A stretch of DNA of 64,000 nt from Dialister sp900541485 (GTDB taxonomy: Bacteria > Bacillota > Negativicutes > Veillonellales > Dialisteraceae), in the NCBI GenBank assembly GCA_965119665.1, contig OZ221974.1, positions 124,001 to 188,000 of the forward strand. Direction: 5' to 3'. This document shows, one piece after another, positions 46,964 through 55,357 of the stretch. The position numbers and the translations under genes were made by a program. Within the stretch, counting starts at the first letter, position 1. The number at the start of each line of letters is the position of its first letter. The notes beneath the pieces are model-generated. The model was given only the letters and a program-made list of their open reading frames with translations. It had not been told where the DNA came from and did no database searches.

Positions 46964-47119
46964 ATGAAACTTTCTTATAAAATTAGCAGGCTTTTTTATT
47001 ATTATATGCATACCCCGAAAGGGCAGTTTGAGCGGAAACATATTTGTCATTTGATCTACTTTATTTCAGGGTGTGTTATTTTTTTAGAAATGGTACTGTA
47101 TGTATGGAAAAGCGTATAG
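46964..47119 (+). CDS. Possible small membrane ORF before nadD
   Basis: A 51-codon reading frame from ATG 46964 ending 16 bases inside nadD. Its C-terminal half (HLIYFISGCVIFLEMVLYVW) would be a membrane segment. No good ribosome binding site precedes it. It may be a chance frame, or a leader that carries ribosomes to nadD, whose own ribosome site is also poor. Confidence 0.2.
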   Translation: MKLSYKISRLFYYYMHTPKGQFERKHICHLIYFISGCVIFLEMVLYVWKSV

Positions 47120-47715
47120 GTATATTTGGCGGTTCCTTTAATCCTATTCATATTGGTCATTTAATTATTGCAGAATCAGCCTGGCGTGAATTTAAGCTGG
47201 AAAAAATAATTTTTATTCCGACAGGAGATACCCCCAATAAAAATATGAACCACATAGACAAAATGGATCGATTTAAAATGGTTGAATTGGCAATCTGTGA
47301 TAATGAGCATTTTTCTATTTCACCTATTGAAATAGAAAGAAGCGGTCCTTCTTATACAGTAGATACCATTCATGAAATACAGAAGGAATTACCTGAAGCC
47401 TATCAACTCTATTTTATTGCCGGGACAGATGCGGTTGCAGATTTACCTCATTGGAAATATAACAAGGAACTTTTAAACTCTTGTCACTTTATATGTGCCA
47501 GCCGTCCGGGAAGCCGTGAAGAGATGGAATGTTCTGTGAATTACTTTGGAGAACTCGGAAAGAGGAAAATTCATTTTTTAAAGACGCCGGAATTAGAAAT
47601 TTCATCAACAATTTTGCGAGAATGGATTTACCACGGGTATTCTGTAAAATACATGATTCCGGATTCTGTAATACAGTATATAAATCAATATAAGCTTTAT
47701 AGAGGTGCCGAATGA
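47104..47715 (+). CDS. nadD: Nicotinate-nucleotide adenylyltransferase
   Basis: Makes deamido-NAD from nicotinate mononucleotide and ATP. In 203 residues: GGSFNPIHIGHL near residue 8, the substrate region PSYTVDTIHEI near 82, FIAGTDAVADLPHW near 105 and the SSTILRE motif near 175. The ATG at 47104 gives the conserved N-terminus; no strong ribosome site is visible before it, and a TTG at 47044 would add 20 unrelated residues. It overlaps yqeK by four bases. Confidence 0.94.
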   Translation: MEKRIGIFGGSFNPIHIGHLIIAESAWREFKLEKIIFIPTGDTPNKNMNHIDKMDRFKMVELAICDNEHFSISPIEIERSGPSYTVDTIHEIQKELPEAYQLYFIAGTDAVADLPHWKYNKELLNSCHFICASRPGSREEMECSVNYFGELGKRKIHFLKTPELEISSTILREWIYHGYSVKYMIPDSVIQYINQYKLYRGAE

Positions 47716-48284
47716 TACTTGACGATCTAAAAAAGGATTTAGAAAAGAGATTATCAAAAAAACGTTTTATTCACTCTTCCGGAGTAGCGGATTCTGCGGT
47801 AAAACTTGCAAAAAGATATGGTGCTGATCCCGATCAGGCACTACTGGCGGGATGGATTCATGATTGTGCCAAAGAATTATCTTTACAGGCTATGCAGAAA
47901 ATAGTGGCAGACTCTGGAATGAAAGTAGATACATTTTTGTGGAATAATCGTGCACTCCTGCATGGACCGGCAGGAAGCATTCTTGCACAAACAAAATATG
48001 AAATCATTGATCCGGAAATACAAAGTGCTGTTTATTATCACACGACCGGGAGACCGGATATGCATCTTTTGGAAAAAATTATTTTTCTCGCAGATTATAT
48101 AGAGCCAAACCGAAACTTTCCGCAAGTTGATATAATTCGTGAAAAAGCGAAAAAAAATTTAGATGAGGCATTACTGGCAGCATATAATTCTACAATTAAT
48201 CATCTGTTGGAAGAAGATAAATACATATATGACTTAACATTCTTAGGTAGAAATGATTTAGTTATGAAATTGGGATATAAATGA
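47712..48284 (+). CDS. yqeK: HD-domain hydrolase YqeK
   Basis: A 190-residue HD phosphohydrolase. Characterised YqeK proteins symmetrically cleave diadenosine tetraphosphate (Ap4A). The metal site is visible as H in RFIHSSGVA, HD in WIHDCAKEL near 50, a histidine in LLHGPAG near 80, and HTTGRPDM near 117. It fits the usual nadD-yqeK-LCP-rsfS order and overlaps both neighbours by four bases. Confidence 0.93.
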   Translation: MILDDLKKDLEKRLSKKRFIHSSGVADSAVKLAKRYGADPDQALLAGWIHDCAKELSLQAMQKIVADSGMKVDTFLWNNRALLHGPAGSILAQTKYEIIDPEIQSAVYYHTTGRPDMHLLEKIIFLADYIEPNRNFPQVDIIREKAKKNLDEALLAAYNSTINHLLEEDKYIYDLTFLGRNDLVMKLGYK

Positions 48285-49159
48285 GAAGAACAAAAGGAAA
48301 ACGAAAAATTCGGTACGGGAAACTGCTTTTATTTTTAATCATTGTCTTTACACTTTTATTTTTACTGGCTGTAACAATCAGACAGGGATATAAATACGCC
48401 GTAAATTATTTTTCTTTTGATAATAATGATAATCCGTCCTATTATCTACTGGTTGGTATTGATAATCAGCCGGTACCACAAGCAGACGCTATTATTGTTG
48501 CGGCATTAAATCATAAACGAGAAGAATTGACACTGATTTCTATTCCCACAAACACTTTACTCAATAAAGATGAGAATAAACGTCTCTTATTGAAAGAATC
48601 TTATAAAGAAGACAGTATAGAAACAACCAGAAGCGCTGTGGAAAACTTACTCCATACGCGAATTACTCATTATGCCGTTTTTGATTATAATTCATTTCAG
48701 AATTTGCTTGACAATGTTAGTCCTGTTGAATTATATGTAGAAAAAATGATGAATCACGATAATGAAGAGGGTGAATCTGAAATATTTTTAAATCAAGGCT
48801 ATCAATCATTAGATACAACTCAGAGCCTTGCATACATGCGGTATGTTGATGAAACAGACGGAGAAATCGGGCGTATCCAAAGAGAGCAACGATTCTTAAA
48901 GCAAGTGTTAATCAATTTACAAAAAAATACTGCATTGTTTAACTGGGGACTGGCCAGGTATTATTGGAGTGCTTATGATACAAATTTGAGCAATTCCGAT
49001 GTATCTGACCTGGCATATGACATAACAAAATTGTCTATTAAAAACTGCCGGTTCCTGATTTTGCCGGGAGAAATGCAAAGGGTTAAAAATCAAGAAATCT
49101 GGATTACAAATCCGGTAGGTGTTCAAAAAACTATTGCGTTGACATTAAATGAAGAGTAA
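48281..49159 (+). CDS. LytR-CpsA-Psr (LCP) family protein
   Basis: A membrane-anchored enzyme that in related bacteria attaches anionic or secondary polymers to peptidoglycan. In 292 residues, a basic N-terminus is followed by a single membrane segment (about 14-32) and the LCP domain (about 50-220) with LLVGIDNQ, ADAIIVAAL and the arginines in AYMRYVDETDGEIGRIQREQRFL. It may attach the polymer modified by CsaB, but nothing in the sequence shows that directly. Confidence 0.92.
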   Translation: MRRTKGKRKIRYGKLLLFLIIVFTLLFLLAVTIRQGYKYAVNYFSFDNNDNPSYYLLVGIDNQPVPQADAIIVAALNHKREELTLISIPTNTLLNKDENKRLLLKESYKEDSIETTRSAVENLLHTRITHYAVFDYNSFQNLLDNVSPVELYVEKMMNHDNEEGESEIFLNQGYQSLDTTQSLAYMRYVDETDGEIGRIQREQRFLKQVLINLQKNTALFNWGLARYYWSAYDTNLSNSDVSDLAYDITKLSIKNCRFLILPGEMQRVKNQEIWITNPVGVQKTIALTLNEE

Positions 49160-49175
49160 ATATAAGGAGACTATT

Positions 49176-49526
49176 ATGGAAAAAACTATTGAAATAATAT
49201 GTAAAGCTTTGTCTGATAAAAAGGGCGTCATGATTAAGATACTAAATGTCAGAGATTTGACATCTATTGCTGATTACTTTGTATTATCTTCTACTATGAA
49301 CAAAAAGCAGGCACAGGCTGCAGCTGATGAAGTAGAAGAAAAGTTAAAGGAAATCGGTGTTTCACCACTTAGAAAAGAAGGATACCGGGAAGGGGATTGG
49401 ATTCTTCTTGACTTCGGTGATGTGGTTGTTCATATATTTACAGATCAGGAACGAACTCACTATGATTTTGATACATTATGGAAAGATGCTCCAATTCAAA
49501 ATTATACGGATAGTGATGAAAAATGA
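49176..49526 (+). CDS. rsfS: Ribosome silencing factor RsfS
   Basis: Binds ribosomal protein uL14 and blocks joining of the subunits when nutrients are low. In 116 residues, the conserved IADYFVLSSTMNKKQAQA region is near residue 35 and GDWILLDFGDVVVHIFTDQER near 80. The ATG follows AAGGAGA. It ends in a four-base overlap with cvfB. Confidence 0.95.
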   Translation: MEKTIEIICKALSDKKGVMIKILNVRDLTSIADYFVLSSTMNKKQAQAAADEVEEKLKEIGVSPLRKEGYREGDWILLDFGDVVVHIFTDQERTHYDFDTLWKDAPIQNYTDSDEK

Positions 49527-50410
49527 CAGAATATAATAATGAACAAAAAGAAATACAGCAAACCGTATTGAAAGAAAATTCCATCGCAGAATTGCCGGTG
49601 GTAAGAAGTTCTTCTTTTGGCGTTTTCCTTTCCGGAGGGACAGGAAATAGTTCTGACGACATATTGCTTCATAAAGGACAACAAACAGAACCCGTCAAGG
49701 TCGGAGATACTGTAAGGGTATTCTTATATCATGATCCCAGACACAGACTGACGGCCAGCATGCGTTTACCAAAATTAAGTATTGGTGGGATTGGATATGC
49801 AGAAGTACTATTGACTACACGGTTTGGTGCATTTATAGATTTAGGTACGGAACGTGGTATATTTCTGCCGTTTTCCGAAATGATTATGCCGGTTCAAAAA
49901 GGACAAAAAATCTGGGTAAAGCTATATCAGGATAAAACAGGCCGTTTATCCACAACAACTTATGTGGACGAAGAAATGAGACGAATTGCAAAACCTTGTA
50001 TTGAATGTAAGGTAGGGGATATTGTTACCGGAACAGTATACAATATTACCAGACAGGGAGCATTTCTGATTACCAGAGACCGATGGATTGGATTTCTTCA
50101 TCAAAGTGATTTCCCAAAATCATTAGCTTTAGGGCAGGAATTATCCGGTAGAATTACTTATATCAGAAAAGATGGACACTTCAATATCTCTTTGCGTCCG
50201 CAAAAAGAAAAAGCTATGGATGATGATATGGAGGTTATTTTAGAATACCTGCAAAAACATGATGGTATACTTCCTTATACAGACAAAAGTGATCCGGATT
50301 TAATCAAAACCAATTTAGGAATCAGTAAATCGGCATTTAAGAGAGCAGTGGGGAGATTACTCAAAACAAATCAAATAATAATGCAAGAAGGTAAGATAAA
50401 AATGAATTAA
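49523..50410 (+). CDS. cvfB: CvfB-like S1 RNA-binding protein
   Basis: A 295-residue protein with S1-type domains: a degenerate one near 25-90, one with EVLLTTRFGAFIDLGTERGIFLP near 95-150 and one with VGDIVTGTVYNITRQGAFLI near 165-230. A C-terminal winged helix follows (LGISKSAFKRAVGRLL). This is the CvfB/YitL architecture, a virulence or RNA-metabolism factor in Staphylococcus. It is the last gene of the obg run. Confidence 0.9.
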   Translation: MTEYNNEQKEIQQTVLKENSIAELPVVRSSSFGVFLSGGTGNSSDDILLHKGQQTEPVKVGDTVRVFLYHDPRHRLTASMRLPKLSIGGIGYAEVLLTTRFGAFIDLGTERGIFLPFSEMIMPVQKGQKIWVKLYQDKTGRLSTTTYVDEEMRRIAKPCIECKVGDIVTGTVYNITRQGAFLITRDRWIGFLHQSDFPKSLALGQELSGRITYIRKDGHFNISLRPQKEKAMDDDMEVILEYLQKHDGILPYTDKSDPDLIKTNLGISKSAFKRAVGRLLKTNQIIMQEGKIKMN

Positions 50411-50453
50411 AAAAAAGACATACATCAGCCAAAACTGATGTATGTCTTTTTTT
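50410..50453. terminator. Bidirectional terminator between cvfB and lexA
   Basis: 19-base perfect arms (50410-50428 and 50435-50453) around a six-base loop, with A and T runs at opposite ends, so it can stop transcripts from both sides. Confidence 0.92.
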
Positions 50454-50454
50454 A

Positions 50455-51087
50455 TTAAAGATGTCTGTATAATCCGATTACACGACCACGAATTTTAACA
50501 TCTCTGGATATAATTGGTTCATAATCATCATTTTCAGGTTGAAGACGAATATGATCAGCCTCACGGAAGAAACGCTTGACGGTTGCGTCATCATTACCAA
50601 CCAAGGCGACAACAATATCGCCATTCCTGGCGGTTTCCTGTTCGGCAACAATTAGATAATCACCTTCTTGGATGCCGGCATTAATCATACTGTCTCCCCG
50701 AACAACCAAAATGAAACAATTGGAATCATTGCCTATAAATTCAGCCGGCAAAGGATACACAGATTCAATATGCTCATCTGCTACAATAGGCTCTCCTGCA
50801 CGAACAGCGCCAACCATCGGCATAGGGACCATTTTTTTCTTGCGCCAAGAGTTATCATCAACAACCTCTATAGCACGTGAACTGGCAGGATCCTTTTTAA
50901 TCATGCCCATCTCTTCTAATCGGGCTAGGTACCCGTGTACAGTGGAGGTCGACCGTAAACCTACGGCTGTACAAATTTCACGTACAGTGGGAGGAAATCC
51001 ATCTTGCCAGATTTTATTGCGAATAAAATCAAGGATTGTTTTTTCCCTTGTTGTCAGTTCTCTGTGCAATCCTAACTTTTTGGCCAC
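50455..51087 (-). CDS. lexA: SOS repressor LexA
   Basis: Represses SOS genes and cleaves itself when RecA filaments form. In 210 residues, the N-terminal winged helix contains PPTVREICTAVGLRSTSTVHGYLARLEEMG. The cleavage site is the Ala-Gly in GAVRAGEP, with the catalytic serine in RGDSMINAGI and lysine in DATVKRFF. I chose GTG 51087, eight bases after AAAGGAAG; a TTG at 51117 would add ten residues and has no ribosome site. It is divergent from the YneA-like gene. Confidence 0.94.
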   Translation of the reverse strand: MAKKLGLHRELTTREKTILDFIRNKIWQDGFPPTVREICTAVGLRSTSTVHGYLARLEEMGMIKKDPASSRAIEVVDDNSWRKKKMVPMPMVGAVRAGEPIVADEHIESVYPLPAEFIGNDSNCFILVVRGDSMINAGIQEGDYLIVAEQETARNGDIVVALVGNDDATVKRFFREADHIRLQPENDDYEPIISRDVKIRGRVIGLYRHL

Positions 51088-51144
51088 TTCAAGAACTTCC
51101 TTTCTATAAAATATCAAATTGTCGTATAATATATAATTTTATTT

Positions 51145-51173
51145 ATTATACAGTAATGAATAATATAAATCAA
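51145..51173 (-). promoter_or_regulatory. lexA promoter
   Basis: On the minus strand TTGATT (51173-51168) and TATAAT (51150-51145) are 17 bases apart. Confidence 0.7.
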
Positions 51174-51186
51174 ACAAAGGTTCACC

Positions 51187-51200
51187 AGAACATATGATGG
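51187..51200. promoter_or_regulatory. LexA-box-like site near lexA
   Basis: AGAACATATGATGG matches 11 of 14 bases of the Gram-positive LexA box CGAACATATGTTCG. It lies 14 bases upstream of the lexA -35 box. Confidence 0.45.
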
Positions 51201-51230
51201 TATGTAGTAAAAGCAAATTTCACTTTCCTC

Positions 51231-51280
51231 TTGACCGAACAAACATTCTGTATTATTATATACACAGAATAAATGTTCGG
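51231..51280 (+). promoter_or_regulatory. Promoter of the YneA-like gene with two LexA boxes
   Basis: TTGACC (51231-51236) and TATTAT (51254-51259) have a 17-base spacer. CGAACAAACATTCT (51236-51249) and AGAATAAATGTTCG (51266-51279) match the LexA box at 10 and 11 of 14 bases and together form an inverted repeat of about 17-base arms. Bound LexA would cover both ends of the promoter. Confidence 0.75.
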
Positions 51281-51314
51281 TATAGTAAAGTTTTGATATT
51301 TAGAGGGGATAATT

Positions 51315-51575
51315 ATGAAAAAAATGATACTTGCATTCATAACAACAGTATTTCTTTGCGGATGGGGCGTTAATGCTTCTGTAGTCAGCGAGCAAGATGT
51401 ATTCAAAGATGTGATAGTAAAAGAGGATGATACCCTTTGGGAAATTGCTTCAAGAGAAATAGATAATCATAAAGATGTACGGACATATATATATCAAATT
51501 AAACAAATAAATCAGATTACAGACTCAGGTAGCCTTGTACCGGGACAAGTGCTTCGTATACCTGTAAATAAATAA
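51315..51575 (+). CDS. LysM-domain SOS protein (YneA-like)
   Basis: An 86-residue exported protein: signal or anchor segment residues 4-22, then a LysM domain (VIVKEDDTLWEIASREI at 34-50 and GSLVPGQVLRIPV at the end). The short form, the divergence from lexA and LexA-box-like operators in the promoter match Bacillus YneA, which delays septation during DNA damage. The sequence itself is only moderately diagnostic; family membership rests on context. GAGGGG precedes the ATG. Confidence 0.8.
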   Translation: MKKMILAFITTVFLCGWGVNASVVSEQDVFKDVIVKEDDTLWEIASREIDNHKDVRTYIYQIKQINQITDSGSLVPGQVLRIPVNK

Positions 51576-51579
51576 AATA

Positions 51580-51640
51580 AAAACCAAACAAGCGTTCTTT
51601 TGGAGCGTTTATCCTCTTAAAAGAACGCTTGTTTGGTTTT
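51580..51640. terminator. Bidirectional terminator between the LysM gene and the recombinase
   Basis: 22-base perfect inverted arms (51580-51601 and 51619-51640) around a 17-base loop; A-rich on one side, T-rich on the other. It lies between convergent genes. Confidence 0.88.
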
Positions 51641-51657
51641 CTTTGGAAATATTATTT

Positions 51658-52644
51658 TTACTTTTTTGTAAAAATCAAAGTCACTGGGTTGTTTACAAAG
51701 AGATCGGCTTCATTAATATAGTGTCTGACCATTTCTACTGATCTATGCCTTGTTTGTTTCATAATCAGCCTTTCTTCGATACCATTTAATGCGGCATAAG
51801 TGGCAAATCCATGTCTTAAACTGTGAGCACCATATAAATCGGGTGATAGGCCAATACTGGCAATATATTTTTTTACAATTAAATTAATACTTTTATCACT
51901 TAACCGCCGGGAAGCAACTTTTCCATTTTTTAAAATGCCCCTAAATAGAGGTCCTTTACTGATGTCCGCTGCCTTAATCCATTCATTAACAGCGGTTATG
52001 GCACACATGTTTTTATTTCCAATATAAGGGATACCCACTTGCTGTCCGGCCTGTTCCTGATCTGTCTTTGAATGAGTTAATGTAACCACTAAACCTTGGG
52101 GAAATCTGGATAAATCCTCTATATTTAAATTGGAGATCTCACTTCTTCTGAACGCACCCAGAAAGCCAAGCAATAATATCGCTTTATCCCTTATACCTGA
52201 TAAATGAGCAGTGTCTGTACAAGAAATCATTTGCTCAAGTTCTTCCCAATAAATAGGGGTTTTCCCTTTTTGAACAGTCCCTTTAGCTCTATTTAATCCT
52301 ATTAATGCTTCTTTGACAATCCAAGCATGACAAGGATTGTTTTCAGCTAATCCTGCAGCATTATAGTTTTCGGATATAGCACTTACACGTCTTCTTATGG
52401 TAGAGGCTTTAGCATAATCGGCTAAATCATTAATATAATTGACAACTGTTTCCGGTTGGGCCGGAAATGCAACATCATTATGATATTTGCACCAATCGCA
52501 AAAGTCATTCCAGTCCGATTCATATGCATTAATAGTGCTCTCTGATTTTGTCTCTGCCAATGTAGCAAGGCTTTTATCAGATAGACCGGTATGAATATCT
52601 GATTTAATAAAATCTCTTATATAAAAGTGATGGGCGGCATCCAT
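51658..52644 (-). CDS. Tyrosine recombinase (XerC/phage-integrase type)
   Basis: A 328-residue site-specific recombinase. The N-terminal SAM-like DNA-binding domain covers about 25-125 (STINAYESDWNDFCDWC). Catalytic residues: arginine in GAFRRSEI near 165, lysine in LTHSKTDQ near 190, HxxR in HSLRHGFA near 272, the second histidine in TRHRSVEMV and the tyrosine in RHYINEADLF near 310. All are intact. ATG 52644 follows AGGAGA. There are no other phage or transposon genes beside it; it stands alone between two strong inverted repeats. It could be a chromosome-dimer resolvase, a remnant of an element, or a DNA-inversion enzyme. Confidence 0.9.
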   Translation of the reverse strand: MDAAHHFYIRDFIKSDIHTGLSDKSLATLAETKSESTINAYESDWNDFCDWCKYHNDVAFPAQPETVVNYINDLADYAKASTIRRRVSAISENYNAAGLAENNPCHAWIVKEALIGLNRAKGTVQKGKTPIYWEELEQMISCTDTAHLSGIRDKAILLLGFLGAFRRSEISNLNIEDLSRFPQGLVVTLTHSKTDQEQAGQQVGIPYIGNKNMCAITAVNEWIKAADISKGPLFRGILKNGKVASRRLSDKSINLIVKKYIASIGLSPDLYGAHSLRHGFATYAALNGIEERLIMKQTRHRSVEMVRHYINEADLFVNNPVTLIFTKK

Positions 52645-52665
52645 AATAATTCTCCTGATTAATGT

Positions 52666-52712
52666 AAAAGGATTAGTTCCGATAATTTAATGTTATCGGA
52701 ACTAATCCTTTT
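52666..52712. repeat. 20-bp perfect inverted repeat, dif-like core, terminator or recombination site
   Basis: AAAAGGATTAGTTCCGATAA (52666-52685) and its exact reverse complement (52693-52712) flank TTTAATG. On the minus strand the stem is followed by TTTT, so it may end the mtaD operon. The inner part CGATAA-N7-TTATCG also looks like the ATAA-N6-TTAT core of dif sites. It lies 22 bases upstream of the recombinase start codon. Confidence 0.85.
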
Positions 52713-52812
52713 CGTCAAGTAATTTTTTATATTTTATCAAAAAACGTTATAGTATTTCTCTCGTTATCGAATGCCATTTATTGAAATTCTTTTATATACT
52801 GAGTTTAAAACT

Positions 52813-54102
52813 CTATTTATTCCCGGTAAATGAATATAGCTTATTTGTCACACGGTCAATTTCCGAATAAAGTTTTTCCATATCGATAGTTAATAATTCC
52901 TTAGCCCGAAGTACAACTTTTCCATTTATAATAACTGTATCCACATCCATAGAATTTCCGGCATAAACTGCTAAAGAAATACTGTTAAATTTGGGTTTCC
53001 AATGAAATCCTGTTCTGTCAACCAAAATAATATCAGCCAGATAACCTTTTTCCAATTTACCTAAATTATCATACCCCAGACATTTTGCGCCTTCAGCAGT
53101 TGCCATTTCTATTGCTTCATTAGCTGTTATTGCAAAAGGGTCGTAAGATGAAGCCTTATGAATCAATGCGGCCAATCGCATTTCAGAAAACATATCTAAT
53201 TTATTGTTGCTTGAAGCACCATCAGTTCCAAGACCTACTGTAATTCCGGCTTTCCTCATACTTATGACCGGAGCAATCCCTGATGCCAGTTTTAAGTTGC
53301 TTCCCGGATTATGTGCAACTTTGACCTTTTTCTTCGCCAAAATTTGAATATCATCATCTGTCACGTGAACACAATGAGCTGCCAATGTAGGACATTCAAA
53401 CAAGCCAAGGCTGTTCATAAGATCAATAGGAGTAACTCCATGTTTTTCAAGGCATGTATCTACCTCATTTTTAGTTTCACTTAAATGAATGTGTATTGGA
53501 ATCCCGTATTTTTCTCCTGCATCTCTTACTTTTTTTATATAAGCGGAAGGACATGTGTAAGGAGCATGTGGCCCTAACATTACTTTGAAACGACCATCTC
53601 CTGCACCGTTCCATTTGTGAAAAAGTTCTATATTTTCTTCTAATGCTCTGTCGCCATTTGGTGTAACACCGGCCAGTCCTCTTGCCAAATTTCCTCTTAT
53701 ACCTGCCGTATCCGCTGCTTGTGCACAAGAATCCATAAACATATACATATCAGAAAAAGCAGTGGTTCCGCCACGAATCATTTCGGCAAATGCAAGCATA
53801 CTTCCCCAATATACAATATCATCATCCAAGTGTTCTTCTACCGGCCATATTTTATTTTGCAACCAGTCCATAAGCGCTAAATCATCAGCGTAGCTTCTAA
53901 AAAGAGTCATCGCTACATGGGTATGGGTATTTACCAGACCGGGAAGTGCCAGCATTCCCTTCCCGTCAATTACCTCATCATAATTTTCTGGCAAAGGGTT
54001 TTCCGGAAATCCTTTAATATATTTTCCTTCAATTTCAATATTTTTTTGCTCAGTGACCTTGCCATTTTGATAGAGTCCTACATTTTTTACCAGTATTGAC
54101 AT
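52813..54102 (-). CDS. mtaD: MTA/SAH deaminase (amidohydrolase)
   Basis: Converts methylthioadenosine and S-adenosylhomocysteine to their inosine forms. In 429 residues of the amidohydrolase fold: metal-binding HTHVAM in LPGLVNTHTHVAMTLFR near 60, HIHLSETKNEV near 215, AAHCVHV near 245 and GTDGASSNN near 300. The ATG at 54102 is seven bases after AGGAG; a TTG two codons earlier is less likely. It is the last gene of the hslO-mtaD operon and follows ahcY, which uses the same substrate. Confidence 0.9.
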   Translation of the reverse strand: MSILVKNVGLYQNGKVTEQKNIEIEGKYIKGFPENPLPENYDEVIDGKGMLALPGLVNTHTHVAMTLFRSYADDLALMDWLQNKIWPVEEHLDDDIVYWGSMLAFAEMIRGGTTAFSDMYMFMDSCAQAADTAGIRGNLARGLAGVTPNGDRALEENIELFHKWNGAGDGRFKVMLGPHAPYTCPSAYIKKVRDAGEKYGIPIHIHLSETKNEVDTCLEKHGVTPIDLMNSLGLFECPTLAAHCVHVTDDDIQILAKKKVKVAHNPGSNLKLASGIAPVISMRKAGITVGLGTDGASSNNKLDMFSEMRLAALIHKASSYDPFAITANEAIEMATAEGAKCLGYDNLGKLEKGYLADIILVDRTGFHWKPKFNSISLAVYAGNSMDVDTVIINGKVVLRAKELLTIDMEKLYSEIDRVTNKLYSFTGNK

Positions 54103-54112
54103 CTTCAATCTC

Positions 54113-55357
54113 CTATTCTATACCCAAATATTTTTTCTGGATGTCACTCAATGTATCGATTTCATAGCCCATAGAGTTTAATTTTATACCAGCCACCTTT
54201 ATATCCAGTTCTCTTGGAAGCAGATAAAGTTTGGCTTCCAGTGTATCTTGGTGTTGACATAAATATGAGGCCGCTAAAGCTTGCATAGCAAAGGAAAGAT
54301 CCATAATTTCTGCAGGATGCCCGTCACCGGCAGCTAAATTAACTAATCTACCTTCTGCCATCAGATAAATAGTATTTCCATTCGGTAATACATATCCCTC
54401 TATATTTTTACGGGCTTCATAATGAGAAGTCGAAATTTCCTCTAAATCATTCTTATTTATTTCACAATCAAAATGGCCTGCATTTGCACAAATTGCACCA
54501 TCTTTCATGGAAAGGAAATGCTCTTTGGTGATAATATCTATATCTCCGGTAACAGTAATAAATATATTCCCCTTCTTTGCCGCTTCCGACATGGTCATAA
54601 CATCAAATCCATCAAAAACGGCCTCTATCGCTTTAATCGGATCTACTTCTGTAATAATTACGTGAGCACCCAATCCTTTAGCTCGAAGTGCTACGCCTTT
54701 ACCGCACCAACCATAACCGGCAATAACTGCTGTTTTCCCGGTGACAGTAAGATTTGTACTTCGTATAATTCCATCCCATGCAGACTGCCCTGTTCCATAT
54801 CGGTTATCGAACAAATATTTGCAATAAGAATCATTGACGGCAATCATTGGAAACTGTAGTTTCCCCTCTTTTTCGAGAATTTTAAGACGATAAACACCGG
54901 TAGTCGTTTCTTCAGCTCCGCCAATCAGATTCTTTTTTGCATCTTGCCGTGAAGTATGTAATAAATGAACTAAATCTCCTCCGTCATCAATAATAATATG
55001 AGGCATAGAATCAAGTGCTTTATTTAAAAACATAGTATATTCATCTTCTGTGCATCCATGCCATGCATAAACGGTTACCCCACTTTTTACAAGTCCGGCA
55101 GCAATGGGATCCTGCGTAGACAGAGGGTTACTTCCCGTGACAATTACATTTGCTCCGGCAGCTTTCAGGGATAATGCAAGATAAGCAGTTTTTGCCTCAA
55201 GATGAATAGACATGACAATTGTTTTACCCTTGAAAACCTGGTTATTTATAAAATCCTTTCTGAGTGTATTCAAAGCCGGCATGAATTTTTCTACCCACTG
55301 TATTCGCTGCAGCCCCTCATCTGCCAGATTAATATCATGAATCATAGAATCATTCAT
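54113..55357 (-). CDS. ahcY: Adenosylhomocysteinase
   Basis: NAD-dependent hydrolysis of S-adenosylhomocysteine to adenosine and homocysteine. In 414 residues: SIHLEAKTAYLAL near 50, IDDGGDLVHLLH near 120, the NAD fold GYGWCGKGVALRAKGLGAHV near 215 and GHFDCEI near 290. It is the shorter bacterial/archaeal form without the 40-residue insert of the eukaryotic enzyme. ATG 55357 follows AAGGAG by eight bases; it overlaps mtnA by eight bases. Confidence 0.93.
   Translation of the reverse strand: MNDSMIHDINLADEGLQRIQWVEKFMPALNTLRKDFINNQVFKGKTIVMSIHLEAKTAYLALSLKAAGANVIVTGSNPLSTQDPIAAGLVKSGVTVYAWHGCTEDEYTMFLNKALDSMPHIIIDDGGDLVHLLHTSRQDAKKNLIGGAEETTTGVYRLKILEKEGKLQFPMIAVNDSYCKYLFDNRYGTGQSAWDGIIRSTNLTVTGKTAVIAGYGWCGKGVALRAKGLGAHVIITEVDPIKAIEAVFDGFDVMTMSEAAKKGNIFITVTGDIDIITKEHFLSMKDGAICANAGHFDCEINKNDLEEISTSHYEARKNIEGYVLPNGNTIYLMAEGRLVNLAAGDGHPAEIMDLSFAMQALAASYLCQHQDTLEAKLYLLPRELDIKVAGIKLNSMGYEIDTLSDIQKKYLGIE

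Noticed and set aside
51580..52712. Prophage or insertion sequence around the recombinase
   Set aside because: No other phage or transposase gene, no target duplication seen and codon use resembles the surrounding genes; the repeats also work as terminators.
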